Notes: a model not told the origin generated them from the letters alone. A stretch of 64,000 nucleotides of DNA from Pseudomonadota bacterium (GCA_021799355.1 JAJZAQ010000004.1:1-64000), one strand, 5' to 3'; numbered from the stretch's first letter, positions 1 through 10,720 are shown. Numbers and translations are program-made.

Positions 1-1079
1 ATCTCCGTCTCCAGACCAGCCTGGTGAAAGACCAGGATGAACTCCTCGCCGCCGGAGCGGAAGACATAATCGCAGGGCCGGATGGCCTGGCGCAGCAGCG
101 TCGCCACCTGGTGCAGCACCTCATCGCCTTTGGCGTGGCCGAAACGGTCGTTGACCGCCTTGAACGCGTCGATGTCGAGCACGCCCACGCACACCGGCTG
201 ACCGGCGCGGCGCGCCAGTTCGATCTGCTGGTTCAGGTAGGCCATGCCGGCCCGGCGGTTGGGCAATTCGGTCAGGTCGTCGATGCTGGCGAGCTTCTCC
301 AGGCGCAGTTCCAGCAGTTTGCGGTCGGTGATGTTTTGCACCATGCCGACCACGCGCGTGGGTTGCCCGCTGCCGTCGCGCTCGCAGACCTTGCCGCGGT
401 CGTGCACCCAGACATCGTGCCCGTTGCGGTTGCGCAGACGGTACTCGGCCTCGTAACGCATGAGCCGGCCCCGCATGTGCTGCTCCAGCAGCGACAGCAC
501 CTGATCGCGGTCGTCGGGGTGGATGTTGCGCGTCCAGGTATCCAGACGCGGCGGCATTTCATCCGGGCCGTAACCGAGCATGCGCTTGAGCTGCGGGCTG
601 AAATACACCGTGCCGTGCACCACATCCCAGTCCCACAGCCCGTCCATCGCCTGATCCAGCGCGAAGCGCAGGCGCTCGTCGCGCGAGCTGTGCAGCGGAT
701 CGAGAGTTTCCCGCTGACTGATGTTGCGCGCCACCGAAAGAAAATACTCGCGCCCTGCGGCGGTAAACGCCGTGGTATGGACCTCCACGGCGATTTCTCC
801 GCCGTCTTTGTGCCGGTGACGGCCGACGAAGGTGTAGGAGTCCGACGCACGGATCACCTGCGCGATGTCTTTCCACTGCGGCAGGCCGGTGACGTCTTTC
901 TGCAGGCTCAACACCGAGTGGTCGAGCACTTCTTCCGCTTGCAAGCCGAGGTCGGCGTAGGCCGAGCGGTTGCACCAGAGGATGCGGGACGTTTCCGGGT
1001 CGAGCAGGTAGACGGCATCGGCCAGGTGCTCGAAAAGCAGAGCGTGCGACGGCAGTCCGTCGCGCAATGCAAGCGCCAT
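1..1079 (-). CDS. PAS-PAS-GGDEF diguanylate cyclase, C-terminus beyond window edge
   Basis: Predicted cyclic-di-GMP synthase. Reading the minus strand from the ATG gives two PAS sensor domains (roughly residues 10-130 and 150-270, the second ending in a typical PAC motif) and then a GGDEF domain. The active-site motif is GGEEF inside RSGGEEF. The RPCD tetrapeptide five residues upstream matches an RxxD inhibitory I-site, so an active, product-inhibited enzyme is expected. No membrane segment or signal peptide is seen, so sensing is probably cytoplasmic. The start follows a GAGGAG ribosome binding site. The gene runs off the window, so the end of GGDEF and any EAL domain cannot be seen. The ORF track shows only shadows here because the frame has no stop inside the window. 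Confidence 0.88.
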   Translation of the reverse strand, partial: MALALRDGLPSHALLFEHLADAVYLLDPETSRILWCNRSAYADLGLQAEEVLDHSVLSLQKDVTGLPQWKDIAQVIRASDSYTFVGRHRHKDGGEIAVEVHTTAFTAAGREYFLSVARNISQRETLDPLHSSRDERLRFALDQAMDGLWDWDVVHGTVYFSPQLKRMLGYGPDEMPPRLDTWTRNIHPDDRDQVLSLLEQHMRGRLMRYEAEYRLRNRNGHDVWVHDRGKVCERDGSGQPTRVVGMVQNITDRKLLELRLEKLASIDDLTELPNRRAGMAYLNQQIELARRAGQPVCVGVLDIDAFKAVNDRFGHAKGDEVLHQVATLLRQAIRPCDYVFRSGGEEFILVFHQAGLETE

Positions 1080-1161
1080 CGTGGCTCCTCGCAATCCATC
1101 CCGGCTCCCCCGCTGCGCCGGCCCGGGACCACCGTGCGCTGGCTGTTTGTCAAATCGACAC

Positions 1162-1189
1162 AGTATAACCACGACATAAAAATGGGCAA
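1162..1189 (-). promoter_or_regulatory. Putative sigma-70 promoter of the diguanylate cyclase gene
   Basis: On the minus strand TTGCCC and TATACT are separated by 16 bases. The -10 hexamer is near consensus. Transcription would begin near 1155, giving a leader of about 75 bases before the ATG at 1079. Inferred from sequence only. Confidence 0.45.
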
Positions 1190-1344
1190 GAGTCGCGCAA
1201 GGCGCAGAGAAAAATCTTGCCAATTGCATCGCTGATCGCCGCTTGTAAATCCGGCTTGCCTGTTGCGGCGCAGCGATTAACCTTGTATCAGTCCATGCGC
1301 AAGCATGGAAGCTTTTTGTCCGTCAACCGCATTCGATCCCGATC

Positions 1345-1515
1345 ATGGCCACCAAGCTCTACATGACCCTCCTCGCCATCCTGTTCGTTTGCTGCCTGGG
1401 ATACGGCTTTTACCTCGGTTTTGCCCATGTGTTCGCGCCGCAGGCGTTCACCGTGCAGGGGCAGGACAGCGCCGCGACGGCGGCCACACCGCGCGCCAGC
1501 AATCCGGCACAGTGA
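1345..1515 (+). CDS. Small single-pass membrane protein, 56 aa, unknown function
   Basis: Not in the ORF track. The frame from ATGGCCACC encodes 56 residues: a short N-terminus, one hydrophobic segment (about residues 6-30, rich in L, F, C, G and Y), then a polar Ala/Thr/Gln tail. This looks like a signal anchor. No strong ribosome binding site precedes the ATG, and the competing 90-residue frame has no sensible composition. It ends 7 bases before the end of the convergent cysM. I do not recognise the family; the hydrophobic profile is the only support. Confidence 0.42.
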   Translation: MATKLYMTLLAILFVCCLGYGFYLGFAHVFAPQAFTVQGQDSAATAATPRASNPAQ

Positions 1516-1521
1516 CCGCCC

Positions 1522-2424
1522 TCAGGCAGGGAACACCCCGGTGCTCAGATAGCGGTCGCCGCGGTCGCAGACGATGAACACGATGGTGGCGTTGTCCACC
1601 TCGCGGGCGATGCGCAGCGCCACTTCGCAGGCACCGGCCGCGCTGATGCCGCAAAACAGCCCTTCTTCGCGCGCCAGCCGCCGCGCCATTTGTTCGGCCG
1701 CGCTCTGGCTGACGTATTCCAGCCGGTCCACGCGCTGCGGCTCGTAGATTTTGGGCAGGTACTCCGGCGGCCATTTGCGGATGCCCGGGATGCGCGATCC
1801 CTCCTCCGGCTGCGCGCCGATGATCTGCACCGCCGGGTTCTGCTCCTTCAGGTAGCGCGACACCCCGGTGATGGTGCCGGTGGTGCCCATCGCGCTGACG
1901 AAGTGGGTCACGCGCCCGCCGGTGTCGCGCCAGATTTCCGGACCGGTGGTCTGATAGTGCGCACGGGGGTTGTCGGGGTTGGCGAACTGGTCGAGCACCA
2001 GACCCTTGCCTTCGCGCTGCATCTGCTCGGCCAGATCGCGGGCGTACTCCATGCCGCCGCTTTTGGGCGTGAGCAGCAGTTCGGCGCCAAACGCCTTCAT
2101 GGTCTGCGCGCGCTCGACACTCAGGTCTTCGGGCATGATGAGCACCATGCGGTAGCCGAGGATGGCCGCGGCCATCGCCAGCGCGATGCCGGTGTTGCCC
2201 GACGTGGCCTCGATCAGCGTGTCGCCGGGCTTGATCTGCCCGCGCTCCTGCGCGCCGCGGATCATCGCCAGCGCGGCACGGTCTTTGACCGACCCTGCGG
2301 GGTTGTTGCCCTCGAGCTTGCCGAGAATGACGTTGCCGCGCCGCGCGTTGTCCGCGCCGGGAATGCGCTGCAGCCGCACCAGCGGCGTGTTGCCGATCAC
2401 CTCGTCGATGGTGGAATAGGTCAT
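1522..2424 (-). CDS. cysM: Cysteine synthase B (O-acetylserine sulfhydrylase)
   Basis: PLP enzyme that makes cysteine from O-acetylserine and sulfide; CysM enzymes can also use thiosulfate. At 300 aa it matches the family. The PLP lysine lies in GSVKDRAAL near residue 45, followed by the phosphate-binding TSGNTGIAL loop, and the GTTGT glycine loop occurs later. The N-terminus DEVIGNTPLVRLQRI is typical. The ATG has a good AGGAG site. It is the last gene of the minus-strand hem block, 27 bases after hemY, so it is probably co-transcribed. CysM rather than CysK is favoured by overall similarity from memory. Confidence 0.93.
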   Translation of the reverse strand: MTYSTIDEVIGNTPLVRLQRIPGADNARRGNVILGKLEGNNPAGSVKDRAALAMIRGAQERGQIKPGDTLIEATSGNTGIALAMAAAILGYRMVLIMPEDLSVERAQTMKAFGAELLLTPKSGGMEYARDLAEQMQREGKGLVLDQFANPDNPRAHYQTTGPEIWRDTGGRVTHFVSAMGTTGTITGVSRYLKEQNPAVQIIGAQPEEGSRIPGIRKWPPEYLPKIYEPQRVDRLEYVSQSAAEQMARRLAREEGLFCGISAAGACEVALRIAREVDNATIVFIVCDRGDRYLSTGVFPA

Positions 2425-2451
2425 GCGGTTCTCCTGCGCACCGGGTGGCGT

Positions 2452-3666
2452 TCACGCCGGCCGCGTTGATGGATCGATCGCCGCCAGATCCATCGCCGCA
2501 GCACGCCAGTGGCGCTGCGCCTGGTCTTCGCGTTCGATGGTTTCGAGCAGCTGTGCCAGCGCCGCGTGGATTTGTCCGCGCAACCGCCGCTCGTCGTCGC
2601 TGCACGCGGCAATGGCTTTCTGCAGGTACTGCTGCGCCTTGCCCCAGAGCTGCAGTTCGGCGCAGGCTGCGGCAGCGAGAAACAGCGCCTGCGCCTCATG
2701 CGGCCAGCGCCCCAGCCACTGCTCGGTCTGGGCGACGAAACCGGCGTCGATCCCACGCAGCATGCCACGCAGCGCCGGCATGAACAGACCCGGCTCGGCC
2801 TGCGGCCGGTTGAGCGCGGCAACGAGCAAGTCGCGCGCCTCACTCAGCGCCGAGGCGGCGGCAAAGCCGCGCGCGGCGGCGACGATCAGCGTCGGGTCGG
2901 CGCGCTCCTGTGCCGAGAGCTGGTTCCAGGTGCGGCGCAACGCCTGCGGATCGTCTCCCGCCTGGCGCAGCAGTCCGGTGGCGGCGGTGTGCAACATGGC
3001 CTGCGCCGCCGCCGGGTGCAGCGCGCCGTGCTTGAGCAGCGTGCGCGCCAGCCGCAGCACGGCGGCATGGTCGTTGACCTTGCGCGCGGCCTGCAGCTCG
3101 ATGCGCAGGGCATGGGTGCGCCGCCTGACCCCCGCGGGCAGGGCGTGCAGCAGTTCGAGCGCCTCGCGTGGCTGCTTGGAATCGAGCTGCCATTGCGCCT
3201 GCAGCAGCACCGCGGCGTCGCGCGCCTGCTGCGGCAGTTGCGCCAGGTAGGCGTCACGCCGGTCGTAGGCCTGCAGCTGTTGCGCGGATTGCGCCGCGGT
3301 CAGCAGCGCCGCAGGGGCGAAATCGGCCCATTCCGCAGCCCGCACGGCCGCGCGCTCGGCACGGCGAAAGCGCCCGCCGAAATAGTCGAACATGCCGTTG
3401 TGCAAAGCCTGCGCCGCCAGCCGCATGCGCCGACGCGCGCGAAATTCGGCCGCCGCGCGTGGCATACCCAACAGCAGCGACAGCCCGCGCACCACCAGAT
3501 AGAACACGACGAACGCCAGCAGCGCCAGCAGCACGGCGAAGTTCAACGACACGTCCACCCGCCACGGCGGCAGCAGGACGGCGACATTGCCCGCGTTCAG
3601 CGTCGAACCCAGCGCCAGCAGCACGGCAGCCGCGGCCAGGACGAGCACCCAGACCAGCCAGCGCAT
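2452..3666 (-). CDS. hemY: HemY, membrane protein of the heme biosynthesis operon
   Basis: 404-residue inner-membrane protein. Two N-terminal transmembrane helices (about residues 3-25 and 40-65) are followed by a long Ala/Leu/Gln-rich alpha-helical region of TPR type. The family is conserved behind hemX in proteobacteria, and its exact part in late heme synthesis is not settled. The start MRWLVWVL was chosen because its ATG overlaps the hemX stop by one base (TGATG). The ORF track extends this frame upstream inside hemX, which is a shadow. Translational coupling to hemX is expected. Confidence 0.88.
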   Translation of the reverse strand: MRWLVWVLVLAAAAVLLALGSTLNAGNVAVLLPPWRVDVSLNFAVLLALLAFVVFYLVVRGLSLLLGMPRAAAEFRARRRMRLAAQALHNGMFDYFGGRFRRAERAAVRAAEWADFAPAALLTAAQSAQQLQAYDRRDAYLAQLPQQARDAAVLLQAQWQLDSKQPREALELLHALPAGVRRRTHALRIELQAARKVNDHAAVLRLARTLLKHGALHPAAAQAMLHTAATGLLRQAGDDPQALRRTWNQLSAQERADPTLIVAAARGFAAASALSEARDLLVAALNRPQAEPGLFMPALRGMLRGIDAGFVAQTEQWLGRWPHEAQALFLAAAACAELQLWGKAQQYLQKAIAACSDDERRLRGQIHAALAQLLETIEREDQAQRHWRAAAMDLAAIDPSTRPA

Positions 3667-4817
3667 CAGGGCGCTCCGGCATCGAGCGTGGACAGCACGG
3701 ACAGCGACTCTAGATTGGCCGCCGGGTTGGCCGACAGATCGAGCTGCTGCGCCTGCCGCGCCAGCGACAGCGCCTGCGCCATCCGCGGCTGCCGGCGGTC
3801 GAAATAGGTCTGCAGCGTATCGACGATGCCCTGCATGTCGCTGCGGTAGGCCACGGCGTTGCGCGACAACAGGTCCAGCCGCGCGTTGAGGATGCGCAGT
3901 TTGAGGTTTTCGCGCAAAAACTCGCCCTGCTGGGGAGACGCCAGCAGCGCATCGCGCGAACCGACGCGGGTGATGCCGAACAGCTGCACCAGCGACGCGC
4001 GCAAACGCTCGAACCAGTCGCCCAGCCACGGCGCCCAGCGCGGCGCGGCGGCAGACGCCGCGGCGTGCGAAGGCGGCGCGGCATGGGTGGGATGATGCGC
4101 CGGCGCCTCATGCCCGTGCGGCAGCGGCGCCGCCGAGGACACCAGGCGCAAATCGTCGACCAGCGCTGCCAGATCGTTGAGCTTGTGCGCCGCCGCGGCG
4201 ATGTCGGGCGTGACCGCGCTGCGCAACCGTGTCAGATCGGACTGCACGGCACGGCGCAGAATCTGCGCCTTGGGGTTGGGCGAGCGTGCCAGCCGCGCGT
4301 CCGCGCTCTGCAGAGTGGCGATGAGCGGCTGCACGTTGCCGATGAGCTGCGCCTGCTGCTGCGCCAGGGCGATGAGCTGCCCGGTTTCCGACAGCCGAGC
4401 CTGATCGCGGCTCTTGGCGAAATCCTCGTACAACGTTTCCAGCGCCTGCCGCTGCGCAGCAAAGTCCTGCTGGCGCGATTCGAGCACGGCGATGCGTGCG
4501 GTGAGGTCGCGCAAGGCGTCGCTGGACTGTTTGGCCAGGGTCTTGGCTTCGATCGAATTGGCCGTTGCCGCCTGCAGCCGCTGGGCGATTTCGGCCTGTG
4601 TCGCGTACAGCCGGTCGTTGAGCCACCACACCGCAGCCAGCAGCGCCACGGCCAGCGCCAGCAGCGCTGGCCAGACCCAACGTCCCGCCGCAGCCACGAC
4701 GGCCGCCTGCGCGGCGGAGTCCGTCTGCGGCGCAGACGCCGTGCCGGTGCCGGAATCCGCCGCGGGCTGCGCGCCGGCGGCAGGACTGGCGTCAGGTCGG
4801 GGGGTGAGCTCGGTCAT
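3666..4817 (-). CDS. hemX: HemX, uroporphyrinogen-III C-methyltransferase-like membrane protein
   Basis: 383 aa. A disordered Ala/Pro/Thr-rich N-terminus is followed by one transmembrane helix (about residues 46-70) and a long coiled-coil-forming periplasmic segment rich in Q, A, L and R. Family databases label HemX a putative uroporphyrinogen-III methyltransferase, but no SAM-binding motif is visible, so a structural or regulatory role in the heme operon is more likely. It sits between hemD and hemY; the 139-base gap after hemD is the largest in the operon. A His-rich stretch (HGHEAPAHHPTH) near residue 235 is unusual and could bind metal. Confidence 0.85.
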   Translation of the reverse strand: MTELTPRPDASPAAGAQPAADSGTGTASAPQTDSAAQAAVVAAAGRWVWPALLALAVALLAAVWWLNDRLYATQAEIAQRLQAATANSIEAKTLAKQSSDALRDLTARIAVLESRQQDFAAQRQALETLYEDFAKSRDQARLSETGQLIALAQQQAQLIGNVQPLIATLQSADARLARSPNPKAQILRRAVQSDLTRLRSAVTPDIAAAAHKLNDLAALVDDLRLVSSAAPLPHGHEAPAHHPTHAAPPSHAAASAAAPRWAPWLGDWFERLRASLVQLFGITRVGSRDALLASPQQGEFLRENLKLRILNARLDLLSRNAVAYRSDMQGIVDTLQTYFDRRQPRMAQALSLARQAQQLDLSANPAANLESLSVLSTLDAGAP

Positions 4818-4956
4818 GCCGGCATTCTAGGGTCTGCCCATGCCCTGTCCTCACCCGCGCTGCGGGGTTGGACTGCGGCAGCGCACGACACCGGCTGCGC
4901 CGTGGCCTGCGCGCCACACCCTGCCGCAGCACACCGGGCCCGCAGCACAGCGCCGC

Positions 4957-5790
4957 TCAGCCGCCTGCGCCCGCCAGCCGCTGCAATGTCGCCAGCACGG
5001 CTGCAGGCGAGGCCGCGGTGAGTTCGACCCGGCCAAACCCGGCATCGCCTGCCGCCTGCGCAATGCGCGGGTGGATCGCCAGCGCGCCCTGCGGCTGCAA
5101 CACGGCGTTGGAGCAGCCGGCGGCTTCGAGCAGGTGCAGCAGATTGCCGATGGCCTCGGTGGACGCCAGCAGCCACCAGCTGCTGCCGGCCAGCGCCGCA
5201 CGCAACTGGGCTGCGGTCTGCGCGTCATACTCTGGCGCCAGGCGGCTGTAGGCATCGACGATTTTGACCTTGGCCCCGGCCTGCTCCAGCTTGCGCACGA
5301 GAAACTCGCGCCCGGGGCCGCCGCGGAAGATCGACACCTTGCGCCCGGCCCAGGGAAACGCGGCCACCCCACCCCCCGGAAACGCCAGTTGCAACGCATG
5401 CCACAGCGCCTCGGAGTCGCTCTCGCCGCTCTGATCGTCGTGTGCGTCCGGCGCGATCAGCCGCGGCCAGGGAACGTCGGGCGGCTGCGCCTGCAGCGCG
5501 CGACGCACGGCGCGCAGACTGCCCGCGCCGACGACGCCGATGGCGCAATGCGCCGGCCACGGCCCGGGCAGCGCAGCGAACACCGCGGCCACCGCCGTCG
5601 GACTGACCGGCAGCGCCAGATCGGTCTGCGGCAGGGCCGCCAGCGCCGCGCGCAGCCGCAGCGGATCGGGCGCCGGACCGATGCGCTGCAGCGGCAGGTC
5701 GATCAGTCGCACCCCGGCGCCACCCAGAAGTTGCCGCATGTCCTCGGCCTGCGCACTGGCGCGGGTGAGAACCAGGGTGGTGCCGGTCAT
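4957..5790 (-). CDS. hemD: Uroporphyrinogen-III synthase
   Basis: Closes and rearranges hydroxymethylbilane to uroporphyrinogen III, the last common precursor of heme, siroheme and corrins. The 277-residue protein starts [17 protein letters not shown], typical of HemD, and keeps the bilobed pattern with a central SPTAV motif near residue 63 and LASTEAI near residue 212. Sequence conservation in this family is low, so synteny supports the call: it overlaps hemC by 4 bases (ATGA) and is followed by hemX and hemY. Confidence 0.92.
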   Translation of the reverse strand: MTGTTLVLTRASAQAEDMRQLLGGAGVRLIDLPLQRIGPAPDPLRLRAALAALPQTDLALPVSPTAVAAVFAALPGPWPAHCAIGVVGAGSLRAVRRALQAQPPDVPWPRLIAPDAHDDQSGESDSEALWHALQLAFPGGGVAAFPWAGRKVSIFRGGPGREFLVRKLEQAGAKVKIVDAYSRLAPEYDAQTAAQLRAALAGSSWWLLASTEAIGNLLHLLEAAGCSNAVLQPQGALAIHPRIAQAAGDAGFGRVELTAASPAAVLATLQRLAGAGG

Positions 5791-6752
5791 GGCGATGCGC
5801 GATGCCCGCCGAGTTGCGCCAGCAGGGCGTCGGCCCCCTGGTCACGCAGCCGTTGCGCCACCTGCTGCCCGAGTGCTTCGGCTTGCGCCGTCGTCGCCAC
5901 CTGCGCCTGCGCCTGCGCACGCAGCAGCCGGCTGCCGTCTGGCAGCGCGAGCACGGCGCGCAGCGTCATCTCCTGCCCCTGCAGCGTGGCATACGCCCCC
6001 ATCGGCGTGGTGCAACTGCCGCCCAGACCGCGCGACACCGCGCGCTCGGCCTGGGCGCACAACGCCGTGGGCAGATGGTTCAGCGGCGCCAGCGCCTGCG
6101 CCAGATCGACGCGGTCGGCACGGATTTCGATGCCCAGCGCGGCCTGGCCGACGGCGGGCAGGGACTCCTCCGGGTCGATGAACGCCCGCACGCGCTGCTC
6201 CAGGCCGAGGCGTTTGAGCCCGGCGGCGGCGAGCAGGATGCCGGCGTACTGCCCTTCGTCGAGCTTGCGCAGCCGGGTGTCGAGGTTGCCGCGCAACGGC
6301 TGCACCTGCAAGTGCGGGTAGCGGGCACGCAGCTGCGACTCGCGCCGCAGGCTGGACGTGCCGACCACGGCGCCGGCGGGCAGATCGGCCAGGCTGGCAT
6401 AGTGCGTGCTGACCCAGGCGTCGCGCGGGTCTTCACGCTGCATCACCGCGGTGAGCACGAATCCCGGCGGCAACTCCATCGGCACGTCTTTGAGCGAATG
6501 CACCGCCAGGTCGGCGCGGCGCTGTTGCATCGCCACTTCGAGTTCTTTGACGAACAGCCCCTTGCCGCCGATTTTCGCCAGTGACTTATCCAGAATCTGG
6601 TCTCCCTGCGTGGTCATGCCCAGGATGCGCACGTCGCAGCGCGGGTACAGCGCGCGCAGGCAGTCGCGCACGTGTTCGGCCTGCCACATCGCCAGACGGC
6701 TTTGTCGCGTGGCGATGACCAGAGATTCGGGAGAAGCGGGTGAGGAGCTCAT
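5787..6752 (-). CDS. hemC: Hydroxymethylbilane synthase (porphobilinogen deaminase)
   Basis: Polymerises four porphobilinogens into hydroxymethylbilane. 321 aa, slightly longer than the usual 305-315. The N-terminal [16 protein letters not shown], the KDVPMELP loop and the [13 protein letters not shown] motif are visible; the cysteine in the last carries the dipyrromethane cofactor. It is the first gene of hemCDXY-cysM and diverges from ppc across a 177-base gap. The ATG lies about 6 bases after TGAGGAG-type purines, an acceptable ribosome binding site. Confidence 0.96.
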   Translation of the reverse strand: MSSSPASPESLVIATRQSRLAMWQAEHVRDCLRALYPRCDVRILGMTTQGDQILDKSLAKIGGKGLFVKELEVAMQQRRADLAVHSLKDVPMELPPGFVLTAVMQREDPRDAWVSTHYASLADLPAGAVVGTSSLRRESQLRARYPHLQVQPLRGNLDTRLRKLDEGQYAGILLAAAGLKRLGLEQRVRAFIDPEESLPAVGQAALGIEIRADRVDLAQALAPLNHLPTALCAQAERAVSRGLGGSCTTPMGAYATLQGQEMTLRAVLALPDGSRLLRAQAQAQVATTAQAEALGQQVAQRLRDQGADALLAQLGGHRASP

Positions 6753-6929
6753 CGCGCCGATTCTAGGGCCAGCCCGGTCACCGGCGCGGCACGGCCCGCC
6801 GGCGCGTCGCTGCGCTGCTGTGGCGCAATTCCGCAGTCGATGCTGGCGCAGCTTTTGCTTTGATTTCCCGCTGCGCTGCTAGCATTTTGCCGCACCTTTT
6901 CCAGCCCCGCACCGCCGACCGACCGCAAC

Positions 6930-9737
6930 ATGACCACACGCTCGCCTGCCCGTCCGCCCTCCGACCCCGATGCCGCGCTGTTCGACGACATTCGCCTGCT
7001 CGGCCGCCTGCTGGGAGACCTGATCCGCGAGCAGGAAGGGCAGGAGATGTTCGACATCGTCGAGACGGTGCGGCAGCTCTCGGTCAAATACCACCGCACC
7101 CGCGACGCCAAAGACCGCCGCGCGCTGGACAGGCTGCTCAGCAGCCTCAGCCGCGACCAGGCGGTCAGCGTGATCCGGGCGTTCAGCTATTTTTCCATTC
7201 TCGCCAACATCGCCGAAGACCACCACGTGCTGCGCCGCGCCGAGGCCGAGGCCGAGCGCGGCGCTCCGCCGCAGCGTGACAGCACGCGCGCCGCGCTCGA
7301 ACGCCTGAAGGCCGCTGGCGTGCAGCGGCGCGAGTTGATGCAGTTTTTCGACCAGGCGCTGATCTCCCCGGTGCTCACCGCCCACCCCACCGAAGTGCAG
7401 CGCAAAAGCGTGCTCGACGCCGAGCGCGCCATCGCCCGGCTGCTGGTCGAGCGCGACGCCACGCGCATTGCGCAAAAACGCGCCGACATCGAGGAGGCGA
7501 TGCGCGCGCGCGTGGTGCAGCTGTGGCAGACGCGACTGCTGCGCTACGTCAAGCTGCGTGTCACCGATGAAATCAAAAACGCCCTGTCGTTTTACGGTGC
7601 GACGTTTTTCTCCCAGCTCCCCACGCTGTACCGCAATCTGCAGCGCGACATCGACGAGCTGTTCCCGCCGCAGAGCCCGGAGGAGGCTGGCAGCGACCTG
7701 CCGGCGTTTTTCCGCATGGGGCACTGGATCGGCGGCGACCGCGACGGCAATCCCTACGTCACCGCCGACACGCTGAGTTACGCCCTGCGCATGCAGTCGC
7801 GCACGGCCATCGAGCATTACATGGCCGAAGTCCACGCCATCGGCAGCGAGCTGTCGATCTCGGCGCTGCTGGCCAGCGCCAGCCCAGAACTGCTCGCGCT
7901 GGCCGAACGGTCGCCCGACACCTCCGAACACCGCCGCGACGAGCCCTACCGCCGCGCGCTCATCGGCATGTACGCCCGGCTGGCGGCGAATCTGCGCAAG
8001 CTCGCCGGGGTGCAGGCCACGCTGCAGGAAGTCGGCAGCGCCGAGCCGTACGCCAACGCCGACGAATTCATCACCGATCTGAAAATCATCCGCGCCTCGC
8101 TGCAAAGCCACCACGCCGGGCCGCTGGCGCGCGCCCGGCTGGACCCGCTGATCCGCGCCGCCAGTGTGTTCGGCTTCCGCCTGGCGACCATCGATCTGCG
8201 GCAAAGCTCCGATCAGCACGAAGCCGTGCTGCGCGAGCTGCTGGCCGCCTGCGGCATCTGCCGCGACTACAGCGCGCTGGACGAAGAGGCCCGCCAGGCG
8301 CTGCTCATCCGCTGCCTGAACGACCCGCGTCCGCTGCGGCTGCCGCATCACGTGTATTCCGACTGGACGCGCAGCGAACTCGCCGTGTTCGACCGCGCCT
8401 ACACCGCGCGGCGCGATTTCGGTCCGCGCGCCATCCGGCAGTACATCATCTCCCACTCGGAGACGGTGAGCGACCTGCTCGAACTGCTGGTGCTGCAAAA
8501 AGAGGCCGGGCTGTTCCACGGCACGCTCAACAGCCATGACAGCCATGCCGAGCTGCTGGTCGTGCCGCTGTTCGAAACCATCGACGATCTGCGCAACGCG
8601 CCGGCGATCATGCGCGCGTTTTACGCCCTGCCGGGAATCGCCGCGCTGGTGCAGCGCTCCGGCGGCGAGCAGGAAATCATGCTCGGCTACTCCGACAGCA
8701 ACAAGGACGGCGGGTTTTTCACTTCCAACTGGGAGCTGTACTGCGCCGAAGTCGCGCTGGTCGAACTGTTCGCCCCGCTCAAGGCGGAATACGGCATCAC
8801 CCTGCGGCTGTTCCACGGCCGCGGCGGCACCGTCGGGCGCGGCGGCGGGCCGAGTTTCGATGCCATCCTGGCGCAGCCGCCGGGGACGGTCAACGGCCAG
8901 ATCCGCCTGACCGAGCAGGGGGAAGTCATCACCAGCAAGTACGGCAACCCGGAAATCGGCCTGCGCAACCTCGACACCCTGGTGGCGGCCACGCTGCAGG
9001 CCACGCTGCTGCCGCAAACGCGCACCGTCACCCCGCCGCCGGCGCGCTTTCTCGATGCCGCCCGCGCACTGTCGGAGGCGTCGATGGCGGCGTACCGCAA
9101 GCTGGTCTACGACACCGCCGGGTTCACCGACTACTTTTACGCCGCCACGCCGATTGCCGAAATCGCCGAGCTCAACATCGGCAGCCGGCCGTCGTCGCGC
9201 AAGGCCACCCGCGCCATCGCCGACCTGCGCGCCATCCCCTGGGGATTCTCGTGGGGGCAATGCCGCGTCGCGCTGCCCGGCTGGTACGGCTTTGGCAGCG
9301 GAGTGCAACATTTCCTCGACACCAACGCCGACGGTCTCAAACTGCTGCAGCGCATGGCGCGGCAGTGGCCGTTTTTCGCCACCCTGCTGTCGAACATCGA
9401 CATGGTGCTGGCCAAGACCGACATGGGCGTGGCGCAGCGTTACGCCGAGCTGGTGGCCGACGCCAAAGTGCGGCACAAGGTGCTCAAGGCCTTGCAGCGT
9501 GAGTGGCAGCTCACCACCGACATGCTCACCGCCATCACCGGCAACGCCGAACGTCTGGCCGACAACCCCACGCTCAAGCGCTCGATCCGCGCGCGCTTTC
9601 CGTACATCGATCCGCTCAACCACCTGCAGATCGAGCTGCTGCACCGTTTCCGCGAAGGCCAGACCGACGAGCGCACCAAGCGCGGCATTCACCTGAGCAT
9701 CAACGGCATCGCCGCCGGGCTGCGCAACACCGGCTGA
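6930..9737 (+). CDS. ppc: Phosphoenolpyruvate carboxylase
   Basis: Anaplerotic enzyme adding bicarbonate to PEP to give oxaloacetate. The 935-residue length fits the bacterial family. Visible motifs: [13 protein letters not shown] with the catalytic histidine near residue 155, the [10 protein letters not shown] segment, the essential [15 protein letters not shown] glycine-rich loop, and the C-terminal RNTG. It stands alone, divergent from hemC and convergent with the patatin gene 11 bases away. A 1282-residue minus-strand frame covering this gene is a GC-rich shadow. Confidence 0.97.
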   Translation: MTTRSPARPPSDPDAALFDDIRLLGRLLGDLIREQEGQEMFDIVETVRQLSVKYHRTRDAKDRRALDRLLSSLSRDQAVSVIRAFSYFSILANIAEDHHVLRRAEAEAERGAPPQRDSTRAALERLKAAGVQRRELMQFFDQALISPVLTAHPTEVQRKSVLDAERAIARLLVERDATRIAQKRADIEEAMRARVVQLWQTRLLRYVKLRVTDEIKNALSFYGATFFSQLPTLYRNLQRDIDELFPPQSPEEAGSDLPAFFRMGHWIGGDRDGNPYVTADTLSYALRMQSRTAIEHYMAEVHAIGSELSISALLASASPELLALAERSPDTSEHRRDEPYRRALIGMYARLAANLRKLAGVQATLQEVGSAEPYANADEFITDLKIIRASLQSHHAGPLARARLDPLIRAASVFGFRLATIDLRQSSDQHEAVLRELLAACGICRDYSALDEEARQALLIRCLNDPRPLRLPHHVYSDWTRSELAVFDRAYTARRDFGPRAIRQYIISHSETVSDLLELLVLQKEAGLFHGTLNSHDSHAELLVVPLFETIDDLRNAPAIMRAFYALPGIAALVQRSGGEQEIMLGYSDSNKDGGFFTSNWELYCAEVALVELFAPLKAEYGITLRLFHGRGGTVGRGGGPSFDAILAQPPGTVNGQIRLTEQGEVITSKYGNPEIGLRNLDTLVAATLQATLLPQTRTVTPPPARFLDAARALSEASMAAYRKLVYDTAGFTDYFYAATPIAEIAELNIGSRPSSRKATRAIADLRAIPWGFSWGQCRVALPGWYGFGSGVQHFLDTNADGLKLLQRMARQWPFFATLLSNIDMVLAKTDMGVAQRYAELVADAKVRHKVLKALQREWQLTTDMLTAITGNAERLADNPTLKRSIRARFPYIDPLNHLQIELLHRFREGQTDERTKRGIHLSINGIAAGLRNTG

Positions 9738-9748
9738 CCCCCGCGGTT

Positions 9749-10720
9749 TCAGCGCCCCGCCGACTGCCAGCGCTGCAGCGCCTGGGCTGCGGCCTGGTAG
9801 CCGATGTCGATGGCTTCGGCGGCGCGACCGAACTGCAAAAACCGGATGTCCGCCAGCGGCGGGCGGATGAGCACGTCGGCCGGTTCGATCGCCAGACGGC
9901 TGCGCGTGAGGTGCATTTCCATCACGTTGACCGAGGCCAGCAGCACCTCGAAGACATTCGGTAGCGCATCGTCGCGCTCCACCCAGCGGGAAAACTGCTC
10001 GCCCCGGGTGTCGCCGCTGGCCAGCAGCCGCGCCTTGAGATCGGCCATGACGCGGTGGTAGTCGGCCGTCCAGCGCCGTTGCGCGCCGTGCGACTGCGGC
10101 TCGCCGCGCGGCGGGCGCAAACGCAGACGCGGCTGGCCATCGACCACGCCATGGTTGAGATCGACGGCAATGACCACGTCGGCACCCAGCGCACGCGCCA
10201 CGCTCACCGGCAGCGGGTTGCTCAGCCCGCCATCGACCAGCACGCGCCCCGCACGGCGTACCGGGGTGAAAATTCCCGGCACGGCAATGCTGGCGCGCAC
10301 CGCGTCGATGACGTCGCCGTCCTGCAGCACGACTTCGTCGCCGCTGAGCAGATCGGTCGCCACCGCGGCGAACTTCACCGGCAGCGCGGCAATCTGCGTC
10401 GCCGGTAGGTGCTCGCGCACCAGCGCGGTCACCCTGGCGCCGTCGATCAGGCCCGAGCGCGGGAACACCACGTCGAAAAACGACAGCGTTTTTCTCCAGT
10501 CGAAAGTTTTGAACGTCGCCTCCAGGCCGTCGGTCTGGCCCGATGCGGCGATGGCGCCGACCAGCGCGCCGATGCTGCACCCGGCGATGCAATGCGGCCG
10601 GATGCCCGCATCGGCCAGCGCGCGCAGCACACCCAGATGCGCCATGCCGCGCGCCGCGCCGCCACCCAGCGCCAGGCCGATGCGGGGGTGGGCGGAGGGA
10701 CGGGCACGACGCGGTTCCAT
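9749..10720 (-). CDS. Patatin-like phospholipase (RssA type)
   Basis: Predicted cytoplasmic serine acyl hydrolase of the patatin family. The oxyanion loop GGGAARGMAHLGVL, the nucleophile elbow GCSIG (near residue 48) and the catalytic aspartate in DGGLSNPLPV (near residue 168) are all present, so the Ser-Asp dyad is intact. 323 aa, similar to RssA/NTE-type bacterial members. The substrate is unknown, probably phospholipid or lysophospholipid. A monocistronic gene, convergent with ppc and divergent from the PepSY gene. Confidence 0.88.
   Translation of the reverse strand: MEPRRARPSAHPRIGLALGGGAARGMAHLGVLRALADAGIRPHCIAGCSIGALVGAIAASGQTDGLEATFKTFDWRKTLSFFDVVFPRSGLIDGARVTALVREHLPATQIAALPVKFAAVATDLLSGDEVVLQDGDVIDAVRASIAVPGIFTPVRRAGRVLVDGGLSNPLPVSVARALGADVVIAVDLNHGVVDGQPRLRLRPPRGEPQSHGAQRRWTADYHRVMADLKARLLASGDTRGEQFSRWVERDDALPNVFEVLLASVNVMEMHLTRSRLAIEPADVLIRPPLADIRFLQFGRAAEAIDIGYQAAAQALQRWQSAGR

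Noticed and set aside
24-1235. 403-residue plus-strand frame over the diguanylate cyclase gene
   Set aside because: Starts at GTG and has low-complexity composition without motifs; the minus strand encodes clear PAS and GGDEF domains.
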